Origin: Spirochaetales bacterium
GTDB taxonomy: Bacteria; Spirochaetota; Spirochaetia; Sphaerochaetales; Sphaerochaetaceae
Length of the DNA: 5,223 bases
Direction: 5' to 3'
Assembly: GCA_012519125.1 (NCBI GenBank)
Contig: JAAYQY010000353.1
Coordinates: 1-5,223 of the forward strand
A program made the position numbers and the translations under genes. The notes under the pieces were generated by a model. The model ran no database searches. It was not told where the DNA came from and saw nothing but the letters and a program-made list of their open reading frames with translations. Below, piece by piece: positions 1 through 5,223 of the stretch; within the stretch, counting starts at the first letter, position 1, and each line of letters starts with the position of its first letter.

Positions 1-1
1 G

Positions 2-1531
2 GCCCAGGAGAAGTCCCAAGAGAAAATCGATGAACTGAGAGGCCAAATGTTTGCCCTGAAGTGCAGTGTCAGGGAGAAACAACAGCAACTGACTGAACAG
101 AAAGAGATCGGCAGCTATGTACAGGCCCTCCGCAGCTTTGCCGTGTGCACAAGAACCCGGCATCAGTATGAGAGCCAGGCCATCCGCCTTACGGCCGAAC
201 AACGCTCAGTGCTTGAGAAGTTGTCCTTTGAAAAAGACAGCATTATCCGAGGAGGTGCTGGAAGTGGAAAGACGTTGGTGCTGATGAAAGCGTACCAGAA
301 CTGTCTTTCACAGTATCCCCAGAGACGCTGCCTTTTGGTGACCTATACTCGAACCTTGGTCAAATACAACCAGTACCTGAGCAACCTGCTTTCCGATTGC
401 CAAACAGACCATACCATCATGACCGTTGATGCCCTTCTCCTCTCCCTTTTACAGCACTTCGAACCTGCCTCCGAGCTCGATGGTGAACTCTTGAAAAATC
501 TGCTCACTCCTTTTGCAACCGAATCGATTCCACTTTGGTTGCTTGAGCAAGAGATCGAACAGTTCATCTTTCGGCACTCTATCAGCGAAGAAGAGTATCT
601 CGAATCGAAGGTGGTACGGCAAGGGCTGAAACGCAGATTGGGCAAACAGCAGCGCAAGGCAATCTATGCAATCAAGCATGAGGTGCTGCAGCAGATGAGA
701 ACATTGGGCAGATACAGCTTCACCAGTGTAGCTGTTCGCCTCTTGGAGCATCTGGAAAGAGAGCGTGTATCGTCACTCATGTTTGACAACCTGTTCGTAG
801 ATGAAGTGCAGGACCTTGGCAGGGCAGCTCTCTCCGTTCTGAAAAAACTGACACGAAAATCGATGATGCTCAGCTGTGATGCACAACAAAGGCTATACCT
901 GAAAGGACTTCCACTCTCGCAAAGTGGAATCGTGATAGGCAGACAAAGCTATCGCCTTTTGACCAATCATCGCAACACAATTCCCATCGAACAACTCGAT
1001 CAACGCTATTGCGGGCAAAGAACACTTCCTTCAGCCTTCAGGGATGGTCCACCACCGAATCTGATACCCTGCAAGAGCAGAAAGCATGTTCTGGATGAGT
1101 TGGTCAGACAACTCACCTTCTATCGCACAGTACTCTCTTATGAGCTTGAGAACATCTGCATTCTCACTCCCAGCAAGCAGGACTTTCCTGCCATCCTTCA
1201 GCAGGTGAAACAATCGGGCATGGAAATCAATGAGATGCTCTGTCCCTCGTTCTCCTTTACTGAAGAACAGGGAATACGTCTTAGCACAATCCATTCGGCA
1301 AAGGGGGTGGAGTTTCCTTTGGTTCTGCTCTGTTTGACTCGTCAACCGAGCAATCTTTCTGGTTATGAAAAGGCTGAACAGGATGAGATTCTCAAGAACT
1401 TAGTCCATGTCGGCATCACCCGATCAAGCGAACAGTTGGTGGTTCTGGTCAACACGCAGGATATCCATCCTGCGTATGAGCATCTGATGCGCTGCTTTGT
1501 CAGTGAGCAAGAGCCTGGGCAAACTCATTGA
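2..1531 (+). CDS. Superfamily I DNA helicase (UvrD/Rep-like), 5'-truncated by window edge
   Basis: ATP-dependent DNA translocase/helicase core of the UvrD/Rep type, probably cytoplasmic and acting in DNA repair or recombination. The frame is open from base 2 and continues off the left edge, so the ATG at 47 is probably internal. Numbering from that ATG: Q-motif-like LTAEQ 48-52; Walker A GGAGSGKT 69-76; motif Ia around LLVTYTRTL 96-104; Walker B/motif II VDEVQD 251-256; motif III CDAQQRLY 277-284; motif IV NHRN 307-310; motif V IRLSTIHSAKGVEF 410-423; motif VI VHVGITRS 453-460. All the key ATPase motifs are present in order, so the core looks functional. It is compact for the family (UvrD is about 720 residues), with short 1B/2B insertions. 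The visible N-terminus before the core is Gln/Glu/Lys-rich and probably a coiled coil, suggesting another domain upstream. NERD-type nuclease domains occur in such proteins, but none can be seen here. Its 3' end overlaps the convergent flavodoxin gene by 32 bp. Confidence 0.9.
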   Translation, partial: AQEKSQEKIDELRGQMFALKCSVREKQQQLTEQKEIGSYVQALRSFAVCTRTRHQYESQAIRLTAEQRSVLEKLSFEKDSIIRGGAGSGKTLVLMKAYQNCLSQYPQRRCLLVTYTRTLVKYNQYLSNLLSDCQTDHTIMTVDALLLSLLQHFEPASELDGELLKNLLTPFATESIPLWLLEQEIEQFIFRHSISEEEYLESKVVRQGLKRRLGKQQRKAIYAIKHEVLQQMRTLGRYSFTSVAVRLLEHLERERVSSLMFDNLFVDEVQDLGRAALSVLKKLTRKSMMLSCDAQQRLYLKGLPLSQSGIVIGRQSYRLLTNHRNTIPIEQLDQRYCGQRTLPSAFRDGPPPNLIPCKSRKHVLDELVRQLTFYRTVLSYELENICILTPSKQDFPAILQQVKQSGMEINEMLCPSFSFTEEQGIRLSTIHSAKGVEFPLVLLCLTRQPSNLSGYEKAEQDEILKNLVHVGITRSSEQLVVLVNTQDIHPAYEHLMRCFVSEQEPGQTH

Positions 1532-1979
1532 TTGCATTGGTACGAATCTTTTTGATGTCCTCTTTGCTCTTGCTCATCTTTTGCATAAGCCAGCGGGTAA
1601 ACGGAGCCATACGTGAGAACAGGAGCTGGCCTCCGAAGCTGGTCTTTACCACTGCATGCGAGAGCAGATCTTCCGGGTAGTTGAGTGCCAATTGCTTGGA
1701 AATCTCTTCTTCCTTCTCTTCCATTCCACAGATGAACAGGCCAAGCTTCTTTTTCAACAGCTGGTCTTTGTGCTCCAAAGAGAAACTGCGAATCTTGCCA
1801 TCGAGTCGACCTGCATGAATAGCTCCGCCGAGCACTACCGTTTCATACGGTTCCATATCAATGGTCTTCTGATCCTTGAGATCAAGCATCATCACCTCTC
1901 CTGCTAGTTGAGAGGCAAGCATCTCCACGCACGTTCTCGTTGTTCCGTGTTTGGTAGCATAGATAATGAGGGTTTTTAC
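1500..1979 (-). CDS. Flavodoxin-domain protein (HemG/Flavodoxin_5-like), start codon anomalous
   Basis: Small FMN-binding redox protein, likely cytoplasmic; its substrate or partner is not evident. Reading the frame upstream of the first standard start (GTG at 1928) gives a classic flavodoxin opening: a beta strand KTLIIYA followed by the FMN-phosphate loop ATKHGTT at residues 8-14 (counting from the codon at 1979). A second conserved strand/loop, VVLGGAIHAGR, lies at 48-58, and the C-terminal half carries the family-like LFICGM strand and helix. At about 159 residues the length is normal for a single-domain flavodoxin of the COG4635 type. The start is a problem: the codon where Met is expected is GTA (1979-1977). 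An AAGGAGG ribosome site lies at 1994-1988, with 8 nt between it and that codon. The only nearby ATG (1986-1984) is in another frame, and an in-frame TGA lies at 2003-2001. The gene may be mis-sequenced, recently broken or use a non-standard start. Starting at GTG 1928 would remove the FMN loop. Naming it a protoporphyrinogen oxidase (HemG) would go beyond the evidence. Confidence 0.8.
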   Translation of the reverse strand, partial: VKTLIIYATKHGTTRTCVEMLASQLAGEVMMLDLKDQKTIDMEPYETVVLGGAIHAGRLDGKIRSFSLEHKDQLLKKKLGLFICGMEEKEEEISKQLALNYPEDLLSHAVVKTSFGGQLLFSRMAPFTRWLMQKMSKSKEDIKKIRTNAINEFAQALAH

Positions 1980-1987
1980 CGTACATT

Positions 1988-1994
1988 CCTCCTT
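1988..1994 (-). promoter_or_regulatory. Strong ribosome binding site of the flavodoxin gene
   Basis: The - strand reads AAGGAGG here, a near-perfect anti-Shine-Dalgarno match. It has 8 nt to the GTA codon at 1979 but only 1 nt to the out-of-frame ATG at 1986. The spacing therefore argues that translation was meant to begin at 1979, which makes the missing start codon there notable. Confidence 0.75.
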
Positions 1995-2004
1995 TGTCTC
2001 TCAT

Positions 2005-2013
2005 ATCATACCA
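2005..2013 (-). promoter_or_regulatory. Possible extended -10 promoter for the flavodoxin gene
   Basis: On the - strand TGGTATGAT matches an extended -10 (TGn then a TATAAT-like hexamer with one mismatch). It lies between the terminator of the upstream gene and the flavodoxin ribosome site. No good -35 hexamer sits 16-18 bp upstream, and transcription would start only a few bases before the ribosome site, so the leader would be very short. This is a weak call from pattern alone. A separate promoter is expected, because the terminator at 2074-2099 isolates this gene. Confidence 0.25.
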
Positions 2014-2073
2014 CTCATACATCAAATCACCTATGGCAAGTACAAGGAGTCTGCTCAGAATTCCCCAGTATCG

Positions 2074-2099
2074 AAAAAAGAGGGCCTTTCGGCCCCCTC
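2074..2099 (-). terminator. Rho-independent terminator after the small secreted protein gene
   Basis: On the - strand GAGGGGGCC, loop GAAA, GGCCCTC is followed directly by six T. The stem is GC-rich, with two unpaired G at most, and has a stable GNRA-type tetraloop. It begins 18 bp after the TAA stop of the secreted-protein gene, so it ends the transcript carrying that gene and perhaps the two-component genes. The + strand lacks a T-run after the stem, so it should work in one direction only. Confidence 0.9.
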
Positions 2100-2117
2100 A
2101 CTCACACGCAAAACCCG

Positions 2118-2477
2118 TTACCAATTCCTGTTTGGTCTCTGGCTGTTTGTCCTGCCATACCCAACCCTGTCAGCCTGATTCTCAGCTTGTCTCTTCTCGG
2201 CTTCCACCCTTCTTGCCGCTATCAGTTCCTGCAGTTCTGCAGGTACGGAAGCAAGCATCTCATCCTGAAGCACCCGAGCCTGCACCATCTGCTTCTGCTG
2301 TACAGCCTGTGCATTCTGCATCATAGGGGCTGCTGCCATCCTGCCCTGTACGGGAGCTGCTGCCATCCTGCCCTGTGCGGGAGCTGCTGCGGCTCTTCCC
2401 TGTCTGGGGGCTGCACTGAGTGCAGCAATACTTACGATAAGGACCACGGCTACGATTACGATACGTTTCTTGTTCAT
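2118..2477 (-). CDS. Small secreted Ala/Gln/Arg-rich repeat protein, function unknown
   Basis: 119-residue protein that I do not recognise as a named family. Residues 1-22 form a clear Sec signal peptide: MNKK charged start, hydrophobic core IVIVAVVLIVSIAAL, and an SAA-type cleavage region before PRQGR. It should therefore be exported to the periplasm or beyond; no lipobox Cys is present. The mature N-terminus is low-complexity, with a nine-residue repeat of the type QGRMAAAP(A/V) in about three copies. A Gln/Met-rich stretch follows, then a predicted amphipathic helix (LQDEMLASVPAELQELIAAR and the charged residues after it), and a polar tail ending in NRNW. The start ATG is supported by TGGAGGT 5 nt upstream. 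The gene begins 83 bp after the sensor kinase stop on the same strand and ends at a strong terminator. A helical exported protein beside a BaeSR-like system recalls Spy/CpxP-type accessory proteins, but no LTxxQ motif is seen, so this is only an analogy. Confidence 0.8.
   Translation of the reverse strand: MNKKRIVIVAVVLIVSIAALSAAPRQGRAAAAPAQGRMAAAPVQGRMAAAPMMQNAQAVQQKQMVQARVLQDEMLASVPAELQELIAARRVEAEKRQAENQADRVGYGRTNSQRPNRNW
2326..2406. repeat. Three tandem 27-bp coding repeats
   Basis: On the + strand three successive 27-base units begin at 2326, 2353 and 2380, each opening with GG(A/G)GCTGCTGC. The first two differ at only two positions. The third diverges in its second half, and a fourth partial GGGGCTGC follows at 2407. 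The unit length is a multiple of three and encodes the nine-residue QGRMAAAP-type repeat of the secreted protein, so copy-number change would keep the frame. Confidence 0.9.
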
Positions 2478-2482
2478 CTTGA

Positions 2483-2488
2483 CCTCCA
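2483..2488 (-). promoter_or_regulatory. Ribosome binding site of the secreted repeat protein
   Basis: The - strand reads GGAGG inside TGGAGGT, 5 nt before the ATG at 2477. This is a strong site that supports the chosen start and suggests independent, efficient translation relative to the kinase gene. Confidence 0.7.
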
Positions 2489-2524
2489 GTCAATTGGTTT
2501 GTTGTTTCTGACTGAATAGTCGCA

Positions 2525-2554
2525 CCCTAGCATTGAGGCTGTTTCAACGCTGGG
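2525..2554 (-). other. Imperfect hairpin between sensor kinase and secreted protein genes
   Basis: The - strand reads CCCAGCGTTGA, a seven-base loop AACAGCC, then TCAATGCTAGGG. The arms pair over about eleven bases with one bulged base and one G-T wobble. It begins 6 bp after the kinase stop. No T-run follows, so it is not a standard intrinsic terminator. It could stabilise or mark a processing point of the mRNA, giving different expression of the kinase and the downstream gene, or it could be chance. Confidence 0.45.
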
Positions 2555-2560
2555 TAAAGA

Positions 2561-3904
2561 TTAGGTAAAGCGAATGATGAATCGGGTGGTTTTGTTGCTC
2601 TCTGCCGCAATGGTCCAGTAGTGGGCCTCAACAATCGCCTTCACAATGGCAAGACCAAGCCCGCTTCCTTCGGTTGAGCGGGCATGCTCAGAACGGCTGA
2701 GACGATCGAAGACATGAGGAAGAAACGCTTGATCGATATGCCCCTCATTCTCAATGCAAAGCCAAGCTCCGTTCTTTTGTCCATCGGCTTCAAACGTAAT
2801 GGCGATGGTACTGTTTGCCTCTCCATACCGAATTGCGTTGGAGATGAGGTTGTCCAAAGACCGGGTCAGCAGTGCAGCATCAGCAACCACGAATGCTTGT
2901 TTGGTGGGAATCGAGACTACCATTGCACGTTTCGCTGCTTCAGCTTCAAAGCGAGCTTGGGTTTGCTTAAGCAAATCCGTAAGACTGATGCGCTGTACCT
3001 CTGGCTTGAAATTGGGGCTTTCCAATCTTGTCAGCAATGAGAGGCTGTTGATCAGATTCTCAAGTCTTGCTGTCTCGCGCAACAATAAATCAAGTCGTTT
3101 TGCATCTGCTGTGAAGACCCCATCTGCGATGGCCTCCAGCTGTCCTTTCAGCACCGTAACAGGAGTTCTCAGATCATGGGCGATGTCAGCAGTCCATTGG
3201 GCGCGCAGTGTTTCCTCTTTTGAAAGCGTATGCTGCAAAACCAGGGAAGCCTCGGCAATGGTCTCGAATTCAAGTACTTTTTGCTCGGGAAATGATACAT
3301 CACGCTTACCATTGGCAATACGCTCCAGTGCTGAAGCCAACTTTTCACTCTGCCTTTTCAAGGGGTAGAGCACAAAAAAAGCAAGCACAACCGCTGCGAG
3401 GAATGCTATGAGAAATGAAATGAGCAAGACTTGCCACGCAGCGGAAAGCAAATATCCAATCCCTTCCATTTCTGTGAAGGTAGGAAGGTGGGTGGAAAAA
3501 CGGAACACAATGCTGCCGTCTGAGGCAAGAACCGTTTGCCAGTGTTCTGGCTCTGAAAGCCCCATCTGCAGTCCTCTCGCCCTTCCCATACCACGTTCTG
3601 CCTTCCGATAGGTATAGAGCACCCGCCCCAGTGCATCGGTGACAGTCAGATAGGTCGGGCTGTACGGAAGCCCTTCAAAAGCTTGTTGCAACGTCTCTTC
3701 CGTAACAGGACCATTGCTTTGCCCGACCTCTTCCAAGCGTGTGGTGATGTATCGGTTGAGACTGGTCAGTTCCTGCTCGTGCCATGACTCCATCAACCCA
3801 TCAAGGCCGAAGGCAAGCAGTATTGCAAGCAAGAGAATGAAAAGAAGAAAACTGGAAATAACCAAAAGAAGATTGAGTTTGGTGAGCGACAATCGTATGG
3901 GCAT
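2561..3904 (-). CDS. Sensor histidine kinase, HAMP/HisKA/HATPase (BaeS-like)
   Basis: Membrane histidine kinase of the two-component system encoded with the regulator just upstream; signal unknown. The ATG at 3904 is chosen (447 residues) because it lies one base after the regulator stop with a GAGAGGGAG stretch upstream; a GTG at 3925 would add seven residues. Order, numbered from that ATG: TM1 about 11-34; an extracytoplasmic sensor region of about 115 residues; TM2 about 152-181; HAMP about 182-232; HisKA with the H-box HDLRTP, phospho-acceptor His243; N-box DNLISNAIRYG with Asn356; G1-like ENEG around 385-388; F-box around Phe399; G2 GSGLGLAIV 413-421. The H-box flank (HDLRTPVTVLKGQLEAIADG) is recalled as close to E. 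coli BaeS. The G1 box departs from the usual DxGxG, a variation known in some kinases, BaeS among them. All other catalytic motifs are intact, so it is probably active. Translation is very likely coupled to the regulator. Confidence 0.93.
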   Translation of the reverse strand: MPIRLSLTKLNLLLVISSFLLFILLLAILLAFGLDGLMESWHEQELTSLNRYITTRLEEVGQSNGPVTEETLQQAFEGLPYSPTYLTVTDALGRVLYTYRKAERGMGRARGLQMGLSEPEHWQTVLASDGSIVFRFSTHLPTFTEMEGIGYLLSAAWQVLLISFLIAFLAAVVLAFFVLYPLKRQSEKLASALERIANGKRDVSFPEQKVLEFETIAEASLVLQHTLSKEETLRAQWTADIAHDLRTPVTVLKGQLEAIADGVFTADAKRLDLLLRETARLENLINSLSLLTRLESPNFKPEVQRISLTDLLKQTQARFEAEAAKRAMVVSIPTKQAFVVADAALLTRSLDNLISNAIRYGEANSTIAITFEADGQKNGAWLCIENEGHIDQAFLPHVFDRLSRSEHARSTEGSGLGLAIVKAIVEAHYWTIAAESNKTTRFIIRFT

Positions 3905-3905
3905 G

Positions 3906-4598
3906 TTACGGTTTCTCCCTCTCACCCGAGAAAGAATAACCGAAACCGCGCACCGTTTTTATCCACTCGGCATTTCCCAGTTTCGAGCGCAAATTTTTCA
4001 TATGGGTATTGATGGTGCGGTCCGATCCATCATGCACATACCCCAGACACTCCCCGAGCAGGCGTTGGCGCGTGATGAGTGTCTTGGCGTTCGAGGAGAG
4101 GAAAAAGAGCATCTTCCATTCCAAGGCGGTAAGCGATACATGTTGTGCATCAACGCTCACCTCATGCTTGTGCTCGTCAAGCACCATGGTGTGTTCCCCA
4201 AGCTTGTACCGCTTTCCCTCTTCCTCCCCTTTCTGGCTCTTCTGCACACGCCGCAGAATGGCCTGCACACGCAGGACCAACTCGCGGGGACTGAACGGCT
4301 TGACAATGTAATCCTCACCGCCCAGCTCAAGGCCGGTAATCCTGTCACTTTCTGCCTCACGGGCGGTAAGGAAGAGAAAGGGAATGGCCGGGTTGTGCTG
4401 ACGAATCTGCTTGGCAAGCTCAAACCCGTTGCCATCGGGAAGCATGATGTCCAGGATTACCAACTCCGGCTGCTTGTAGACAAGGCTCTCCACAACGTTC
4501 GCAACCTGGCCGAACTCCTCGACGACATAGTCGGCAAGTTCCAAATAGGCCTTGATGGTCTCCCGTATTCCTTGGTTGTCTTCAACAAGATAAATCAT
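3906..4598 (-). CDS. OmpR/PhoB-family response regulator (BaeR-like)
   Basis: DNA-binding response regulator, partner of the adjacent kinase. From the ATG at 4598 (230 residues): N-terminal receiver domain, with acidic pocket Glu6/Asp7 (LVEDN), phospho-acceptor Asp50 in VILDIMLPDG, Thr78 in FLTAR, and Lys100 in IVKPF. After a short charged linker, a winged-helix effector domain covers about residues 130-225, with the ALEWKMLFFL helix, the recognition helix RTINTHMKNLRSKLG and the wing IKTVRGFGYSF. Every signalling residue is present. The start at 4598 places the first beta strand (MIYLVEDN) where the family normally begins. An alternative ATG at 4628 would add ten unusual residues (MAWSWDYHQT). 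Neither start has a strong ribosome site, so the choice is uncertain. The stop lies one base before the kinase ATG, typical of coupled regulator-kinase operons. It follows the dehydrogenase by 68 bp on the same strand, with no terminator seen between them. Confidence 0.92.
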   Translation of the reverse strand: MIYLVEDNQGIRETIKAYLELADYVVEEFGQVANVVESLVYKQPELVILDIMLPDGNGFELAKQIRQHNPAIPFLFLTAREAESDRITGLELGGEDYIVKPFSPRELVLRVQAILRRVQKSQKGEEEGKRYKLGEHTMVLDEHKHEVSVDAQHVSLTALEWKMLFFLSSNAKTLITRQRLLGECLGYVHDGSDRTINTHMKNLRSKLGNAEWIKTVRGFGYSFSGEREKP

Positions 4599-4666
4599 AG
4601 TCTGATGGTAGTCCCAAGACCATGCCAACTCAAGAGCGGCAGCTGCATCTTTACCAACTCTTCATA

Positions 4667-5221
4667 TCAGAGTGCAGTCCAACCGCCATCTACGAGCAGA
4701 AGGGTTCCGGTAACCATGTCCGCATGATCGCTTGCCAGATAGAGTACAGCAGAAGCAACATCCTCTATGGTTGCCACCCTTCCTCTGGGGATGTTCGCCA
4801 AGACTTTGGAGAGGAAAACCGGATCATCCAGCCGCTCTGCTGTTCCAGGGGTGTGGACAAAGGTCGGCCCTACAGCGTTTATCGTCACTCCCCTGCCGGA
4901 CCACTCCACCGCAAGCGTCTTGGTCAGCATGTTCACCCCTCCCTTGGAAGCACAGTAGACAGCTTCATGAGGAATGGCAACGACGCTTGCCTGACTTGAG
5001 ATGTTGACAATTCTTCCTTTTCCCCGCTGTAGCATCCGTTTCCCTGCTTCCTGGCAGCAGAAGAAGGTTCCTTTCAGATTGAGGTCCATCATCCAATCCC
5101 AGTCTTCTTCGGTAATTTCCTCCGCCGGAATTGGGTTTCCCATGCCCGCATTGTTGACCAGCACATCGATGGGACCGAGCTTCTCCTCTATCTGGGCAAA
5201 GCACTCCCTGATCGAGGAGAC
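4667..5221 (-). CDS. Classical short-chain dehydrogenase/reductase, N-terminus outside window
   Basis: NAD(P)-dependent oxidoreductase of the classical SDR family, soluble; substrate not identifiable. The frame is open to the right edge, so the cofactor-binding TGxxxGIG segment is missing only because the window ends. The 184 visible residues show, in order: NNAG (the strand 4 motif); MDLNLKG with the catalytic-tetrad Asn; NISS with the catalytic Ser; YCASK with catalytic Tyr and Lys (Ser to Tyr spacing 13, as in classical SDRs); INAVGP; and the C-terminal GRVATIEDVASAVLYLAS...VTGTLLLVDGG signature, ending WTAL. These features fit 3-oxoacyl-ACP reductase, sugar or polyol dehydrogenase subfamilies equally well. 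It lies upstream of the two-component genes in the same direction and could share a transcript with them, but no metabolic link is evident. The GTG at 5164 is internal and not the real start. Confidence 0.92.
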   Translation of the reverse strand, partial: VSSIRECFAQIEEKLGPIDVLVNNAGMGNPIPAEEITEEDWDWMMDLNLKGTFFCCQEAGKRMLQRGKGRIVNISSQASVVAIPHEAVYCASKGGVNMLTKTLAVEWSGRGVTINAVGPTFVHTPGTAERLDDPVFLSKVLANIPRGRVATIEDVASAVLYLASDHADMVTGTLLLVDGGWTAL

Positions 5222-5223
5222 CC

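Noticed and set aside
1500..1928. Flavodoxin gene starting at GTG 1928
   Set aside because: That start removes the first beta strand and the FMN-phosphate loop that are plainly encoded upstream in the same frame, and the strong ribosome site is about 60 bases further upstream.
2326..2406. Short direct repeats considered as a CRISPR-like array
   Set aside because: The units are contiguous without spacers, in frame, and encode a nine-residue protein repeat, so they are coding minisatellite repeats.
1908..2519. 203-codon + strand frame rich in Cys, His and Ser
   Set aside because: It runs antisense through the secreted-protein gene, the terminator and the flavodoxin start. Its CHPALYGSC-like repeats are only the 27-bp coding repeat read backwards.
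2525..2554. Hairpin considered as an intrinsic terminator of the kinase gene
   Set aside because: Neither strand has a T-run after the stem, and the stem has a bulge and a wobble. It is reported only as a hairpin.
2754..3368. 204-codon + strand frame opposite the kinase
   Set aside because: Antisense to the HisKA/HATPase region, Ser-rich, with no domain or ribosome site; a by-product of codon use on the - strand.
3714..4727. 337-codon open frame on the + strand
   Set aside because: It lies antisense to the response regulator and the start of the kinase, both of which carry full family motifs. The translation shows no recognisable domain, so it is a shadow frame.

Overview
The window is an ordinary-looking stretch of bacterial chromosome with a mid-range GC content (about 50% by eye) and dense, compact genes. 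No phage, IS, CRISPR, rRNA or tRNA signature is visible. The taxon cannot be fixed from the sequence alone. The mix of genes (two-membrane-style sensor kinase, small secreted Ala-rich protein, HemG-like flavodoxin, strong AGGAGG ribosome sites) would fit a free-living spirochaete such as Sphaerochaeta, but this is an impression and not a tested assignment.

Layout. From the left edge to 1531 the + strand carries a superfamily I (UvrD/Rep-type) DNA helicase whose N-terminus lies outside the window. Every other gene is on the - strand. Read in their own direction from the right edge, these are: the C-terminal part of a classical short-chain dehydrogenase/reductase (5221 to 4667); an OmpR/PhoB-type response regulator (start 4598 or 4628, end 3906); its sensor histidine kinase (3904 to 2561, one base after the regulator stop); a small secreted Ala/Gln/Arg-rich protein with 27-bp tandem repeats (2477 to 2118); a strong intrinsic terminator (2099 to 2074); and a flavodoxin-domain protein (about 1979 to 1500) whose end overlaps the helicase end tail-to-tail by 32 bp.

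How the genes may work together. The regulator and kinase are clearly a co-translated two-component system. The kinase H-box region and the regulator effector domain recall the BaeS/BaeR envelope-stress pair. The small exported protein directly downstream, closed by the terminator, sits where a periplasmic accessory or target protein of such a system could be (compare CpxP and Spy in enterobacteria). That link is inference from position and from the export signal. The dehydrogenase, flavodoxin and helicase show no evident functional tie to the system.

The most concrete anomaly is the flavodoxin gene. Its reading frame is intact and its FMN-loop region is complete, but no ATG, GTG or TTG lies at its expected start. 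A GTA occupies the start position, and an out-of-frame ATG lies just upstream. I found no convincing undescribed system here.
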